Shown: piece by piece, positions 35,463 to 43,574 of the stretch
Layout: the number at the start of each line of letters is the position of its first letter
Numbering within the stretch: the first letter of the stretch is position 1
From: Pseudomonadota bacterium
Lineage (GTDB): Bacteria; Pseudomonadota; Alphaproteobacteria; Rhizobiales; Beijerinckiaceae
Assembly (NCBI GenBank): GCA_020161975.1
Contig: JAIUNP010000001.1
Coordinates: forward strand, 48,663-112,662
Length of the DNA: 64,000 bases
Reading direction: 5' to 3'
The notes under the pieces: generated by a model
Database searches by the model: none
What the model saw: only the letters and a program-made list of their open reading frames with translations
What the model was told of the DNA's origin: nothing
Made by a program: the position numbers and the translations under genes

Positions 35463-36506
35463 TCAGACGGCGGCTTCGTGGGATGGCTTCTCCCACAGGT
35501 TGATGCCGCCTTCCACCGCGTAACGGTCGATTTCGGCCAGTTCCTCCGCCGTGAAGGTGAGGTTCTTCAGCGCGCCGACATTTTCGATGATCTGCTTGGT
35601 CGAGCTGGCGCCGATCAGCGCCGAGGTGACGCGAGGATCGCGCAGCACCCAGGCAATGGCGAGCTGTGCCAGCGACTGGCCCCGGCGGGCGGCAATCTCG
35701 TTGAGCGCCCGGGCGCGCGCGATGTTTTCTTCCTTCAGATGCTCGGGGCGAAGCGCCCCGCCACCGGGACGGTTGACGCGGGCATCGTCCGGCACGCCGT
35801 TCAGATACTTGTTGGTCAAAAGCCCCTGCGCCAGCGGCGTAAAAGCAATCACCCCCGCGCCCACATCGTCGCTTGCCTTCAACAGGTCCTTTTCCACCCA
35901 GCGGTTGAAGAGGTTGTAAGACGGCTGATTGATGAGAAGCGGAACTTTGCGCTCTTCCAGAAGGCGGGCCATTTCGCGGGTCTTGTTGCCGGAATAGGAA
36001 GAAATGCCGACGTAAAGCGCCTTGCCCTGCCGGACGGCAGACGCCAGCGCATCGGCGGTTTCTTCGAGCGGCGTGTCCGCATCATAGCGGTGTGAATAGA
36101 AGATATCGACGTAATCGAGGTTGAGGCGCTTCAGGCTCTGGTCGAGGCTGGAGAGCAGCGCCTTGCGCGAGCCACCACCGCGACCGTAAGGGCCGGGCCA
36201 CATATCCCAGCCCGCCTTGGTGGAGATGATCAGCTCGTCGCGGTAGGCGGCGAGATCCTCTTTCAGCACGCGGCCGAAATTGATTTCCGCCGAGCCGGGC
36301 GGCGGGCCGTAATTATTGGCAAGGTCGAAATGGGTAATGCCCAGATCAAAGGCCTTGAAGAGAATGGAACGCTGCGCATCGAGCGTCGTCGTATCACCGA
36401 AATTGTGCCACAGGCCAAAGGAGATGGCGGGCAGCTTCAGGCCGCTTCGGCCAACGCGGCGAAACAGGGCGCAATCATAACGGTCAGGGGCGGGCGTATA
36501 GGTCAT
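35463..36506 (-). CDS. Aldo/keto reductase (YghZ-like)
   Basis: A 347-residue AKR with GLKLPAISFGLWHNFG near the N-terminus. The catalytic Asp and Tyr are in THFDLANNYGPPPGSAE, Lys in ISTKAGWDMW and His in FYSHRYDADTP. It is closest to the AKR14/YghZ group that reduces L-glyceraldehyde-3-phosphate and methylglyoxal. The ATG at 36506 follows GAGGT; Met at 36518 is a weaker alternative. It is probably monocistronic. Confidence 0.9.
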   Translation of the reverse strand: MTYTPAPDRYDCALFRRVGRSGLKLPAISFGLWHNFGDTTTLDAQRSILFKAFDLGITHFDLANNYGPPPGSAEINFGRVLKEDLAAYRDELIISTKAGWDMWPGPYGRGGGSRKALLSSLDQSLKRLNLDYVDIFYSHRYDADTPLEETADALASAVRQGKALYVGISSYSGNKTREMARLLEERKVPLLINQPSYNLFNRWVEKDLLKASDDVGAGVIAFTPLAQGLLTNKYLNGVPDDARVNRPGGGALRPEHLKEENIARARALNEIAARRGQSLAQLAIAWVLRDPRVTSALIGASSTKQIIENVGALKNLTFTAEELAEIDRYAVEGGINLWEKPSHEAAV

Positions 36507-36519
36507 GTCATACCTCATG

Positions 36520-36735
36520 GGAAACCGGCAGCGGGGGGCGCATCCGGCAAACAGGCTGGACCGGCAATCTGGCAGAGCAGGCTCGCGAGCGCCGGTCGCT
36601 GGCAATCCAAACAATATGGGGCGAAGCGTTGAAATTTCCACTGACCGCCGCGTGCAGGGCATGATGTTTCGCGCCATCCCGCCCCATGAAATAGCCGGGC
36701 AAGATGCAGCGCAACAGGCGCGCGGGCGCCCGTGA
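36520..36735 (-). pseudogene. Possible ATP-grasp-type gene remnant
   Basis: The 414-bp gap between the aldo/keto reductase and the GcvT-like gene contains a minus-strand frame reading RTVLITGARAPVALHLARL followed by FHGAGW. This resembles the first strand-helix unit of ATP-grasp proteins with an N-terminal Rossmann-like domain. The similarity fades after about 30 residues, and a stop comes before 36515. No ribosome site or credible ATG precedes it. It may be a 5' fragment left after deletion. The remaining sequence in this gap shows nothing else apart from the terminator at 36849-36884. Confidence 0.3.
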
Positions 36736-36848
36736 TCAAGACGGTTCTTGCGCCCCCAGCTATGCCCGAATTCCTTGCTCTATCCGGTCGGCATCGTGTC
36801 ATTTTGCCGGGGTGTGTTTCAATCAAGGCCATCGCCGTCTTCCGCCAC

Positions 36849-36884
36849 GAAAAAAGCCCGGAGAAACGGGTGTTTCTGCCGGGC
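36849..36884 (-). terminator. Rho-independent terminator of the DUF1989-GcvT gene
   Basis: On the minus strand GCCCGG (arm 36879-36884), an extended AGAAAC/GTTTCT stem, and CCGGGC (36856-36861) are followed by TTTTTT (36849-36855). It lies 37 bp after the stop of the DUF1989-GcvT gene. Confidence 0.85.
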
Positions 36885-36920
36885 GATAGTGCCAGGGGAC
36901 TGGCGGGGAAAATGGGTTGG

Positions 36921-39290
36921 TCAGGAGCGCGGGCGCGTCTTTTCCGGGTCGTAATGCGACAGCGGCACGATGACGGCGGGAATACGCTTCTGCTGGCCGT
37001 CAAGCTTGCCCACCTCGATTTCCGTGCCCACGGCGGCATGGGTCACGTCGACACGCGCCAGCGCGATGTTCTTGCCGAGGAACGGCGAGTGGGTGGAAGA
37101 CGTGACGACGCCGATCTGGGCGCGGCCGATATGCAGGCAATCGCCATGGCCAACCGTCTCGTTGGCGGCAATGTCGAGGCCGACGAATTTCCAGCGCGGA
37201 TGTTCCTTGCGTTTCAAAAGCGCCTCGCGACCGATGAAGTCGTCCTGCTTGGATTTCAGCGGCACGGTAAAGCCGATGCCCGCCTCGAACGGGTCCGTCT
37301 GGTCGTCGAAATCGTAACCGGCAAAGATCAGCCCCGCTTCGATGCGCAGCATGTCGAGCGCCTGAAGGCCCATGGGCTTCAGGCCATGCGGTTCGCCCGC
37401 CTCGTAAACGGCCTTGAACACCGCCGGAGCATCCTTCGGATGGCAGAAGATTTCATAGCCAAGCTCGCCGGTATAGCCCGTGCGCGAGATGACGACCGGC
37501 ACGCCTTCAAAGCCGCCGATGCGACCGATGGTGAAGCGGAACCAACCCAGTTCTTCAACGGTTGGCTGGCGCGGAGCGGTCCAGAATAGGTCTTTCAGGA
37601 TGTCGCGGCTCTTCGGCCCCTGCACGGCGATATTGTGCAGCTGGTCGGTGGAGGAGCGAACCCAGGCGTGAAAACCCTTTTCTTCCGCCACCTTGCGCAA
37701 CCACACGCCGGAATAGTCGTCGCCGCCGATCCAGCGGAAATTATGGTCGCCAAGGCGAAACAGCGTGCCGTCATCCACCATGCCGCCGTGCTCGTAGCAC
37801 ATGGCCGAATAGACGACCTGACCCGTGGTCAGCTTGCGCATGTCACGCGTCAGGCAATATTGCATCAGCGCTTCGGAATCCGGCCCGGTGATTTCGAATT
37901 TGCGCAGCGGCGAAAGGTCGATCACGGCAGCCGCCTCGCGGCACGCCCAATATTCCTCGATCGGCCCGCTGGTGGCAAAGCGGTTGGCCAGCCAGTAGCC
38001 GCGATATTCGGTGAAATCGCGCGTCATCGGGGCAAGGCTGGAGTGGAAGGCGGTTTCCCGCGTCAGTTCGGCGTCAGCATCTGGGGTCATGCGATAGGCT
38101 ACAGCTCTCGTGAACGTCTTTTCAGCGGAATAGGTGCGCACATGGATGTCCGTCGGGTCCCATCCATTGGCGGCGTCGATGTCATCGGGGCAGGACGACG
38201 AGACACAGACAATGTCCGTCAGCGCCTTCATCAGCACATAATCGCCCGGCCGTGACCACGGCTCGTCGAGGTAAAGCTGGTTATGATGATCGACATGGGT
38301 GTTGTAGAAGAAGTTCAGCGCCTCCCAACCCTTGCGCGGCTTGATGCCGTAGGGGTCGAGTTCGCCGTTGAAATTATCCGTGCAGTTGATGTGGCCCGGA
38401 TAACCCATGTCGTCATAATAGCGCGCGTTGCAGGCGGTCGCGAAGGCGTCGTGACGGCCCACCGTATCCTGCACGATCTCGACCAGCGGCTCGAAATCCC
38501 GGTCAAAGGCCTTGGAGGGCAGGCCGGGCGTCGGGTAGCTGCGCCCGAGCAGCGTGCGCGTGACGGTGGAATCGAGCGCCAGTTCCAGCCCCTTGTCCAG
38601 CTTGCGGGCCGAAAAGGCCTGAAAGTCGGTGCACTGGCGGCCCTGAACATCAAGGATCTGGATATATTCACCGGCGCGCACAAAGTAGGCCTTGGCGGTC
38701 GCGGCACGAATGCGCATGTCCTGCAGCGGGTCGGCCAGCGGCTCCGGCAGCAGGCTTTCATAGCTGCGCTCGATCTTGGTCCGGCGCACGCGCACTTCGA
38801 TTTCGGTGAGCGTGGCCTGCTCGTCCGGCGTCATGCTGTTGCCGGGGGCGGCGATGATCAAAAGACCATCGGCCTGAACCGTAAATTCCGCCGTCTCACC
38901 CGGGCGTGACTGGCCGCCAAACAGGCGAAGAGCGCGGACGGTTGCCAGATCACCACCGCGCCGGGCAATGGCCAGACGCACGCGGGCCGCACTTTCATCA
39001 CGGGCGGCCAGAATGGCCTTCAACCCATCGGCGGACGAGGTGAAGGATGTGCCAAGACCATGATCGGAAAAGCGGCCATCCGGCGAAAGGAAGGTCAGCT
39101 CACAGGCCTGCATGCCTTCGCTGTCCTTCAGCGTCACATGATCGCCAGCCGCCACAGGAATGGTCAGTGATCCGCCGCCACGCACCTTGTAGCGCTGAAC
39201 ATTGGCGGGCAAAGCCGGGCGGCTCGGATAACGCAGAATACTGCCGGGAACGGGTCGCGCCAGAAGCGCAGACGTCTCTCGATCCTGCAT
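36921..39290 (-). CDS. DUF1989-GcvT fusion (aminomethyltransferase-like)
   Basis: A 789-residue protein with two parts. Residues ~1-410 carry two DUF1989-like units. The first is shorter (IPVAAGDHVTLKDSEGMQAC); the second is complete (GRQCTDFQAFSA, GYPGHINCTDNF, CVSSSCPDDIDAANG). Residues ~430-789 are a GcvT/DMGDH-type folate-binding aminomethyltransferase (EHGGMVDDGTLFRLG, VISRTGYTGELGYEIF, MLRIEAGLIFAGYD, then an OB-like C-terminal domain). DUF1989 proteins include the carboxyguanidine deiminase subunits of guanidine breakdown, so a deamination plus folate-linked C1-transfer role is possible. It lies downstream of an Amt transporter and a 58-residue membrane protein. The substrate is unknown. 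Confidence 0.85.
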   Translation of the reverse strand: MQDRETSALLARPVPGSILRYPSRPALPANVQRYKVRGGGSLTIPVAAGDHVTLKDSEGMQACELTFLSPDGRFSDHGLGTSFTSSADGLKAILAARDESAARVRLAIARRGGDLATVRALRLFGGQSRPGETAEFTVQADGLLIIAAPGNSMTPDEQATLTEIEVRVRRTKIERSYESLLPEPLADPLQDMRIRAATAKAYFVRAGEYIQILDVQGRQCTDFQAFSARKLDKGLELALDSTVTRTLLGRSYPTPGLPSKAFDRDFEPLVEIVQDTVGRHDAFATACNARYYDDMGYPGHINCTDNFNGELDPYGIKPRKGWEALNFFYNTHVDHHNQLYLDEPWSRPGDYVLMKALTDIVCVSSSCPDDIDAANGWDPTDIHVRTYSAEKTFTRAVAYRMTPDADAELTRETAFHSSLAPMTRDFTEYRGYWLANRFATSGPIEEYWACREAAAVIDLSPLRKFEITGPDSEALMQYCLTRDMRKLTTGQVVYSAMCYEHGGMVDDGTLFRLGDHNFRWIGGDDYSGVWLRKVAEEKGFHAWVRSSTDQLHNIAVQGPKSRDILKDLFWTAPRQPTVEELGWFRFTIGRIGGFEGVPVVISRTGYTGELGYEIFCHPKDAPAVFKAVYEAGEPHGLKPMGLQALDMLRIEAGLIFAGYDFDDQTDPFEAGIGFTVPLKSKQDDFIGREALLKRKEHPRWKFVGLDIAANETVGHGDCLHIGRAQIGVVTSSTHSPFLGKNIALARVDVTHAAVGTEIEVGKLDGQQKRIPAVIVPLSHYDPEKTRPRS

Positions 39291-39435
39291 GTCGCCTCCT
39301 CTCGGCTATGATGCTCTTTTTCGTGAGCCATACTGGCAAAGCGGTTGCGCTTTGTAAAGAAAAACTTGCCTAAGGTGAAAATAAATTTACTTAAAATAGT
39401 TGTGAAGAGGGCCGCTCAACATCGTTTCGCCCATC

Positions 39436-39466
39436 AAAAAGCCCCCCGACCGTGAAGCCGGGAGGC
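39436..39466 (-). terminator. Terminator after the 58-aa membrane protein gene
   Basis: On the minus strand GCCTCCCG pairs with CGGGGGGC (one mismatch; arms 39459-39466 and 39441-39448), followed by TTTTT (39436-39440). It separates the amt transcript from the DUF1989-GcvT gene, which then needs its own promoter in the A+T-rich 39340-39410 segment. Confidence 0.75.
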
Positions 39467-39488
39467 CAGAATAGCACCGGGTGGGAAC

Positions 39489-39665
39489 TCAGTGCTTCTT
39501 CTTGGTGTAATTGTAGCAGGCATTTTCATGCCGGATCATGCTGACCAGCGTGTAGGCACCGGCCAGAACGCCGAGCGCGCAGATGATCATCAGCGTGGCG
39601 GGCTTGTCGGCCAGCGTGAAATAGGCTTCCACGCCTTCCCAGGTGGTGATCGGAGCAGTGTTCAT
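39489..39665 (-). CDS. 58-residue single-pass membrane protein downstream of amt
   Basis: The minus strand encodes MNTAPITTWEGVEAYFTLAD, a hydrophobic segment of about 20 residues (TLMIICALGVLAGAYTLVSM), and a basic tail ending NYTKKKH. An ideal AAGGAG lies 7 bp before the ATG at 39663-39665. The gene starts 23 bp after the Amt stop and ends just before a terminator, so it is co-transcribed with the transporter. I do not recognise the family. It could be a small accessory or regulatory subunit of the transporter. Confidence 0.75.
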   Translation of the reverse strand: MNTAPITTWEGVEAYFTLADKPATLMIICALGVLAGAYTLVSMIRHENACYNYTKKKH

Positions 39666-39688
39666 CGTGTTCTCCTTGAAAACGTGGC

Positions 39689-41032
39689 TTATTCGGCAGG
39701 CGAAACGTGCGGTTCAGGCTGGGCGAAGGCCGGAATATGCGATTCCGGATAGGCAAGAGCCGGAACTTCCGTCTTGTCGAGACCGACCAGTTCGGCATCC
39801 GGGCTGGCGCGCAGCAGGCCGACCATCTTCAGCGCGAAGGAGAAGACGTAACCGGGGATGAAGCCGAGCAGCACGAAGACGATGGCCGAGGCAACCTGAC
39901 CCATCAGGGAGACGGCAGGACCTTCGATGTTCGGATAACCGGCGGCCAGAACACCCATCGAGACGAGGCCCCAGATGCCGGTGAAACCATGCACGGCAAC
40001 CGCGCCCACGGCATCATCGATCTTGAACTTGCGGATGATGATGTCGTTGACCTTCGGAATGACGCAACCGGCCAGGAACGAGTTGATGAAGGTTAGTCCC
40101 GGATAGTAGACATCAAGGCCCGAGCCGGAGGCAATGACGCCAACGAGCGCGCCGGACATCATCCAGAACGGATCGCGGGTCACGAGGTAGGTGCCGATCA
40201 TGCCACCCGCCACGCCGAGAAGCGTGTTGAAGGCGAAGGCCGAAAGGTTGGTCGGCGTGTTATAGATCGTCGTCCAGCCGTCAGCCGTGTAGATGATGCA
40301 GCCGCCGAGGAAGCCGAAGAAGCCCATGACGATGAGCATCAGGCCGATCAGCGACATCGGCATGGAATGGCCGGTGATTTCGTTGATCGAGCCATCGGCA
40401 TTGTAGCGACCGATGCGCGGGCCGAGGTTGATCAGAACGCCGAGCGTGAAGAAGCCGGCAACCGTGTGCACGCAACCGGCAGCCGCCGTATCGTGCAGGC
40501 CGAACTTGGTCGTCAGCCAGCCCTGCGGATGCCAGCCCCAGGCCGCACCGAGGTTCCACACCACCGAGCCGAGAATGACGGCGAGAATGGTGAAGCCGGA
40601 AATACGGATACGCTCGATGGCCGAACCGGACATGATCGAGGCCGTCGTGGCGGCAAAGAGCGTGAAGGCTGCATAGAACACACCCGAGGCGTGGTCGGAG
40701 ACGTTCGGACCCATATTGGCAGACCACGGAAGGCCAGCGGATGCGGCTTCCGAAATGGTGAGGCCGGTCGGGAAAGCGAGATAAATCCACCAGCCGACAT
40801 AATAAAAGGTGGGAACGATGAAAGCGAAGGCAAGGATATTCTTGATGCCCGAGGCCAGCGCATTCTTGGAACGCGACGCACCCATTTCATAGGCCAGGAA
40901 GCCAGCGTGAATGGCCACCATCAGCGCGGTGCACCACCAGTAAAAGATTTCGGAGTTCAGCGTGTTGGCCATGGCAAGCGACTTTTCCAGCGCTTCTATC
41001 TTGGCCGCCACATCCGTGGTCGTTTCATTCAT
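39689..41032 (-). CDS. amt: Ammonium transporter (Amt/Mep family), divergent member
   Basis: A 447-residue Amt protein with about 11 membrane segments. The twin pore histidines are in AAAGCVHTVAGFF and GAVAVHGFTGIWG, and the family loop AWGWHPQGWL is present. It begins with a charged helical stretch instead of a signal sequence (MNETTTDVAAKIEALEKSLA) and ends in a Pro/Glu-rich tail. No glnK lies beside it, which is unusual for amtB. Its neighbours are a 58-aa membrane protein, a DUF1989-GcvT enzyme and an XRE-cupin regulator. It may carry ammonium or methylammonium linked to that enzyme. Confidence 0.88.
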   Translation of the reverse strand: MNETTTDVAAKIEALEKSLAMANTLNSEIFYWWCTALMVAIHAGFLAYEMGASRSKNALASGIKNILAFAFIVPTFYYVGWWIYLAFPTGLTISEAASAGLPWSANMGPNVSDHASGVFYAAFTLFAATTASIMSGSAIERIRISGFTILAVILGSVVWNLGAAWGWHPQGWLTTKFGLHDTAAAGCVHTVAGFFTLGVLINLGPRIGRYNADGSINEITGHSMPMSLIGLMLIVMGFFGFLGGCIIYTADGWTTIYNTPTNLSAFAFNTLLGVAGGMIGTYLVTRDPFWMMSGALVGVIASGSGLDVYYPGLTFINSFLAGCVIPKVNDIIIRKFKIDDAVGAVAVHGFTGIWGLVSMGVLAAGYPNIEGPAVSLMGQVASAIVFVLLGFIPGYVFSFALKMVGLLRASPDAELVGLDKTEVPALAYPESHIPAFAQPEPHVSPAE

Positions 41033-41223
41033 GGCGAGAGTTCCCCAATTTTTTGGTTGGCTCCTCGCAGCATTTCCGCCCAGATATTTTCTTGTCGGGA
41101 AAATTATGTGACCCCGAATGAAGTTACAGGCGGTTTTTGAAATTTCATAGCGACGATTTGTCACATCACGCGTTCGTGATTGTGGTATGATCAATTGTGT
41201 CCGGTCTGGGCTTAACGCATTGA

Positions 41224-41262
41224 AATAAAAAGCCCTTCGCAACGAAGCCGTAGGCGAAGGGC
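41224..41262 (-). terminator. Terminator of the XRE-cupin gene
   Basis: On the minus strand GCCCTTCGC (41254-41262) pairs with GCGAAGGGC (41232-41240), followed by TTTTTATT (41224-41231). The rest of the 266-bp gap to amt is A+T-rich and should hold the amt promoter. Confidence 0.85.
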
Positions 41263-41298
41263 GTCATATTGCGCTCTGATGCGTTCCGCAGAGCGGCC

Positions 41299-41961
41299 TT
41301 AGCGGCGGCTGCGCGCTTTTTCCGGATAACAGATGATCGACAGGAAGCGGGCGGGCAGCTTGGTCAGCACTTCCGGGCCGTGCGGTGCATCGGCATCGAA
41401 GAACAGGCTGTCGCCCGGCTCCATCGGGTAAAGCTTGTCGCCGTGGCGATACTGCACTTCGCCTTCGAGCATATAGAGGAATTCGAGACCTTCATGCTGG
41501 AAGGTCGGGAACACGTCCGAGCCGGTCGAAAGCGTGATCAGGTAGGGCTCCACCACCACGCCTGCGGTGTTGTTGCCGATATGGCCGAGCAGATTGTACT
41601 GGTGGCCAGCGCGCGTGCCGCGGCGTTCCAGTTCAATGCCTTCGCCTGCCTTGACGAAAACGGCGTCGTGCTGTTCCTCAAAACGGCGGAAGAAGGCCGT
41701 CACCGGCACGCCCAACGCCTGCGCCAGCGATTGCAGCGTGGTGAGAGACGGCGAGGTATTGCCGTTTTCGATCTTGGACAGCATGCCCAGCGAAATGCCG
41801 GTGGCCGAGGCAAGGTCTGCGCCGGTAATGCCGAGCTTCTTGCGCAGGGTGCGCACTTCATGGCCGATGGCGCGTTCAAGATTGTTGTCGCGAGCATCGT
41901 CGCGCACCGCATGCGGATTCTGGAACGGCAACACTTCGCCCGGCGCAGTCGATTTTGTCAT
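41299..41961 (-). CDS. XRE-family regulator with cupin domain
   Basis: A 220-residue regulator. The XRE helix-turn-helix spans residues ~33-85 (EVRTLRKKLGITGADLASAT, GMLSKIENGNTSPSL). A cupin_2 domain follows at ~135-205 (FPTFQHEGLEFLYMLEGEVQ, MEPGDSLFFDADAPHGPEVL). GAGGAGACGCCTTA precedes the ATG. Proteins of this type (PuuR and relatives) often sense polyamine, amino-acid or amine metabolites, so it is the best candidate regulator of the adjacent amt and DUF1989-GcvT genes. Confidence 0.88.
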   Translation of the reverse strand: MTKSTAPGEVLPFQNPHAVRDDARDNNLERAIGHEVRTLRKKLGITGADLASATGISLGMLSKIENGNTSPSLTTLQSLAQALGVPVTAFFRRFEEQHDAVFVKAGEGIELERRGTRAGHQYNLLGHIGNNTAGVVVEPYLITLSTGSDVFPTFQHEGLEFLYMLEGEVQYRHGDKLYPMEPGDSLFFDADAPHGPEVLTKLPARFLSIICYPEKARSRR

Positions 41962-42158
41962 TAAGGCGTCTCCTCAGGCTGTCATCCAAGAAAGCTGTTG
42001 TCCGTCGATTTTTCAAGCGGGTTGCCGCGTTTTTGTTCAATTTGCAATCATTTTTCCCGCGCTGGTTCAGCCTTTTGGAAGAATTCGCGCAGAATTGGCG
42101 AATTTCAAGCGGCAATGTGCATTCAGGGAAAAATAATTTAATGAGAGGCGGTCTGGTG

Positions 42159-43430
42159 TTATCTGCGGAAAACGCCGGAGAAGCCACCGGCAATCAGCAT
42201 GGCCGTGGCTGTGGCGGCCAGATAGGGGCTGGTGCCTGCGGGCACGATGAGGTAGCGCGGCGTCCATTGCGGATCGAACTTGGCCTTGAAATTGTAAAGG
42301 CCTTTGAAGCCGTAGAAGCGATTGCCGTGCTCGGAGACGAAGCGCCCGAAGCGATCCCAAAGGCTTGCCCGTTTCAGGCCCGCAAGCGGTGCCATGCCAA
42401 GATTGAGCCGCGCATGGCCGCGCGCTTTCAGATCCTCGATGAGGCGCACGATGAGGAAATCCATCACGCCGCGATGCGCACCGGGCAAAAAGCGCATCAG
42501 ATCGACAAAGACCGAGCGGCTTTGTTCGGCGGTTGGCAGCGTTGCAAAAGCGACGATATGGCCATCCATGCGCGCCACAGCGACCGGGAAGCTCGCCACA
42601 TAGGCCGGATCGAAAGCGCCCAGCGAAAAGCGCTTTTCGCGCGTGCCGCCATGGGCAAGCCAGGCGTCTGAAATGGCCCGGATCTCCGCCATGATGCCGG
42701 GAATGCCCTCGGGGCTCACGAGTTCGTAGGTGAGGCCGTCGCGGGTGGCGCGGTTGATGGCGCGGCGCAGATTGGCCCACTCGCCCCCCTTCATGTCGAA
42801 GGTCGCAAGATCAATCTCGGCCAGTTCGCCCAGTTTCACAGCGCGCATACCGCGCATGCCATCGATCGACAGCAGGGCCTCGGAGGCCTGATAGAACACC
42901 GGAATGCAGTTGCGTTTGCGTGCCATCTGGCGAAAAGCCCGCACCAGCCCCGGCCAGCTTTCGCGCGGGCCAACGGGATCGAAAAGGGCCACAAGCTTGC
43001 CGCCCTGGCGCGCATACATCAGGAACGCCTCGCCATCTTCGGCCCAGAGAATGCGCTTGTCGCCAAGGCGCACGAGTTGCGCGTCGGCCTGCCCGCTCCG
43101 GTCGATCACGGCGGTCGCCGCGGCAATCTCGTGAGGATGGGCCGCCCGGTCGAGCGGTGCGCGATCAAGGGAGAGCGGAATTCCGGCAAAAAGCCCGATT
43201 TGCCGCTGACGCGCGCTCAAAACCGCAAGGGCGAGGGAGGCAAGTGCCAGCTCGTCAAAAAAGGCTTCGTGAAACAGGCTGAAACTGGCGGCGCTGAGGA
43301 AAAGGCCTGCCATGGTGCGCAGGCGCGCAGGCTTTTGCTCGCTGCGGGAGCCATGGGCGTCGAGAAACGAACCGGCCTCAACGGGGGAAAGCCCCGCCTT
43401 GAACCACCGGCGAACCGCCATCTCGAGCAT
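42159..43430 (-). CDS. MprF-like phosphatidylglycerol aminoacyltransferase domain protein (no flippase part)
   Basis: A 423-residue protein whose main part is the LPG_synthase_C/DUF2156 fold of MprF (RILWAEDGEAFLMYARQGGK, VALFDPVGPRESWPGL, FYQASEALLSIDG, ANLRRAINRATRDGLTYEL, HARLNLGMAPLAGLK, FYGFKGLYNFKAKFDPQWTP). Only about two membrane segments precede it, where full MprF has an N-terminal flippase of many segments. The ATG at 43430 follows AAGGGAG. Rhizobial lpiA/mprF adds lysine to phosphatidylglycerol for acid and peptide resistance. This short form may aminoacylate lipid or use another acceptor. Confidence 0.82.
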   Translation of the reverse strand: MLEMAVRRWFKAGLSPVEAGSFLDAHGSRSEQKPARLRTMAGLFLSAASFSLFHEAFFDELALASLALAVLSARQRQIGLFAGIPLSLDRAPLDRAAHPHEIAAATAVIDRSGQADAQLVRLGDKRILWAEDGEAFLMYARQGGKLVALFDPVGPRESWPGLVRAFRQMARKRNCIPVFYQASEALLSIDGMRGMRAVKLGELAEIDLATFDMKGGEWANLRRAINRATRDGLTYELVSPEGIPGIMAEIRAISDAWLAHGGTREKRFSLGAFDPAYVASFPVAVARMDGHIVAFATLPTAEQSRSVFVDLMRFLPGAHRGVMDFLIVRLIEDLKARGHARLNLGMAPLAGLKRASLWDRFGRFVSEHGNRFYGFKGLYNFKAKFDPQWTPRYLIVPAGTSPYLAATATAMLIAGGFSGVFRR

Positions 43431-43574
43431 GTATTCTCCCTTGTTGCCGCTGCCAACGGGCACTGTCTATCCGCCCGGCGCGTCGATATGATGACGCGAC
43501 TGACACCTGTCAACCGAACCCGCGGATGTCTTTGCCCGAAAAACCTTACGCTGGCCTTGCCGCTTTGCTTAAAA

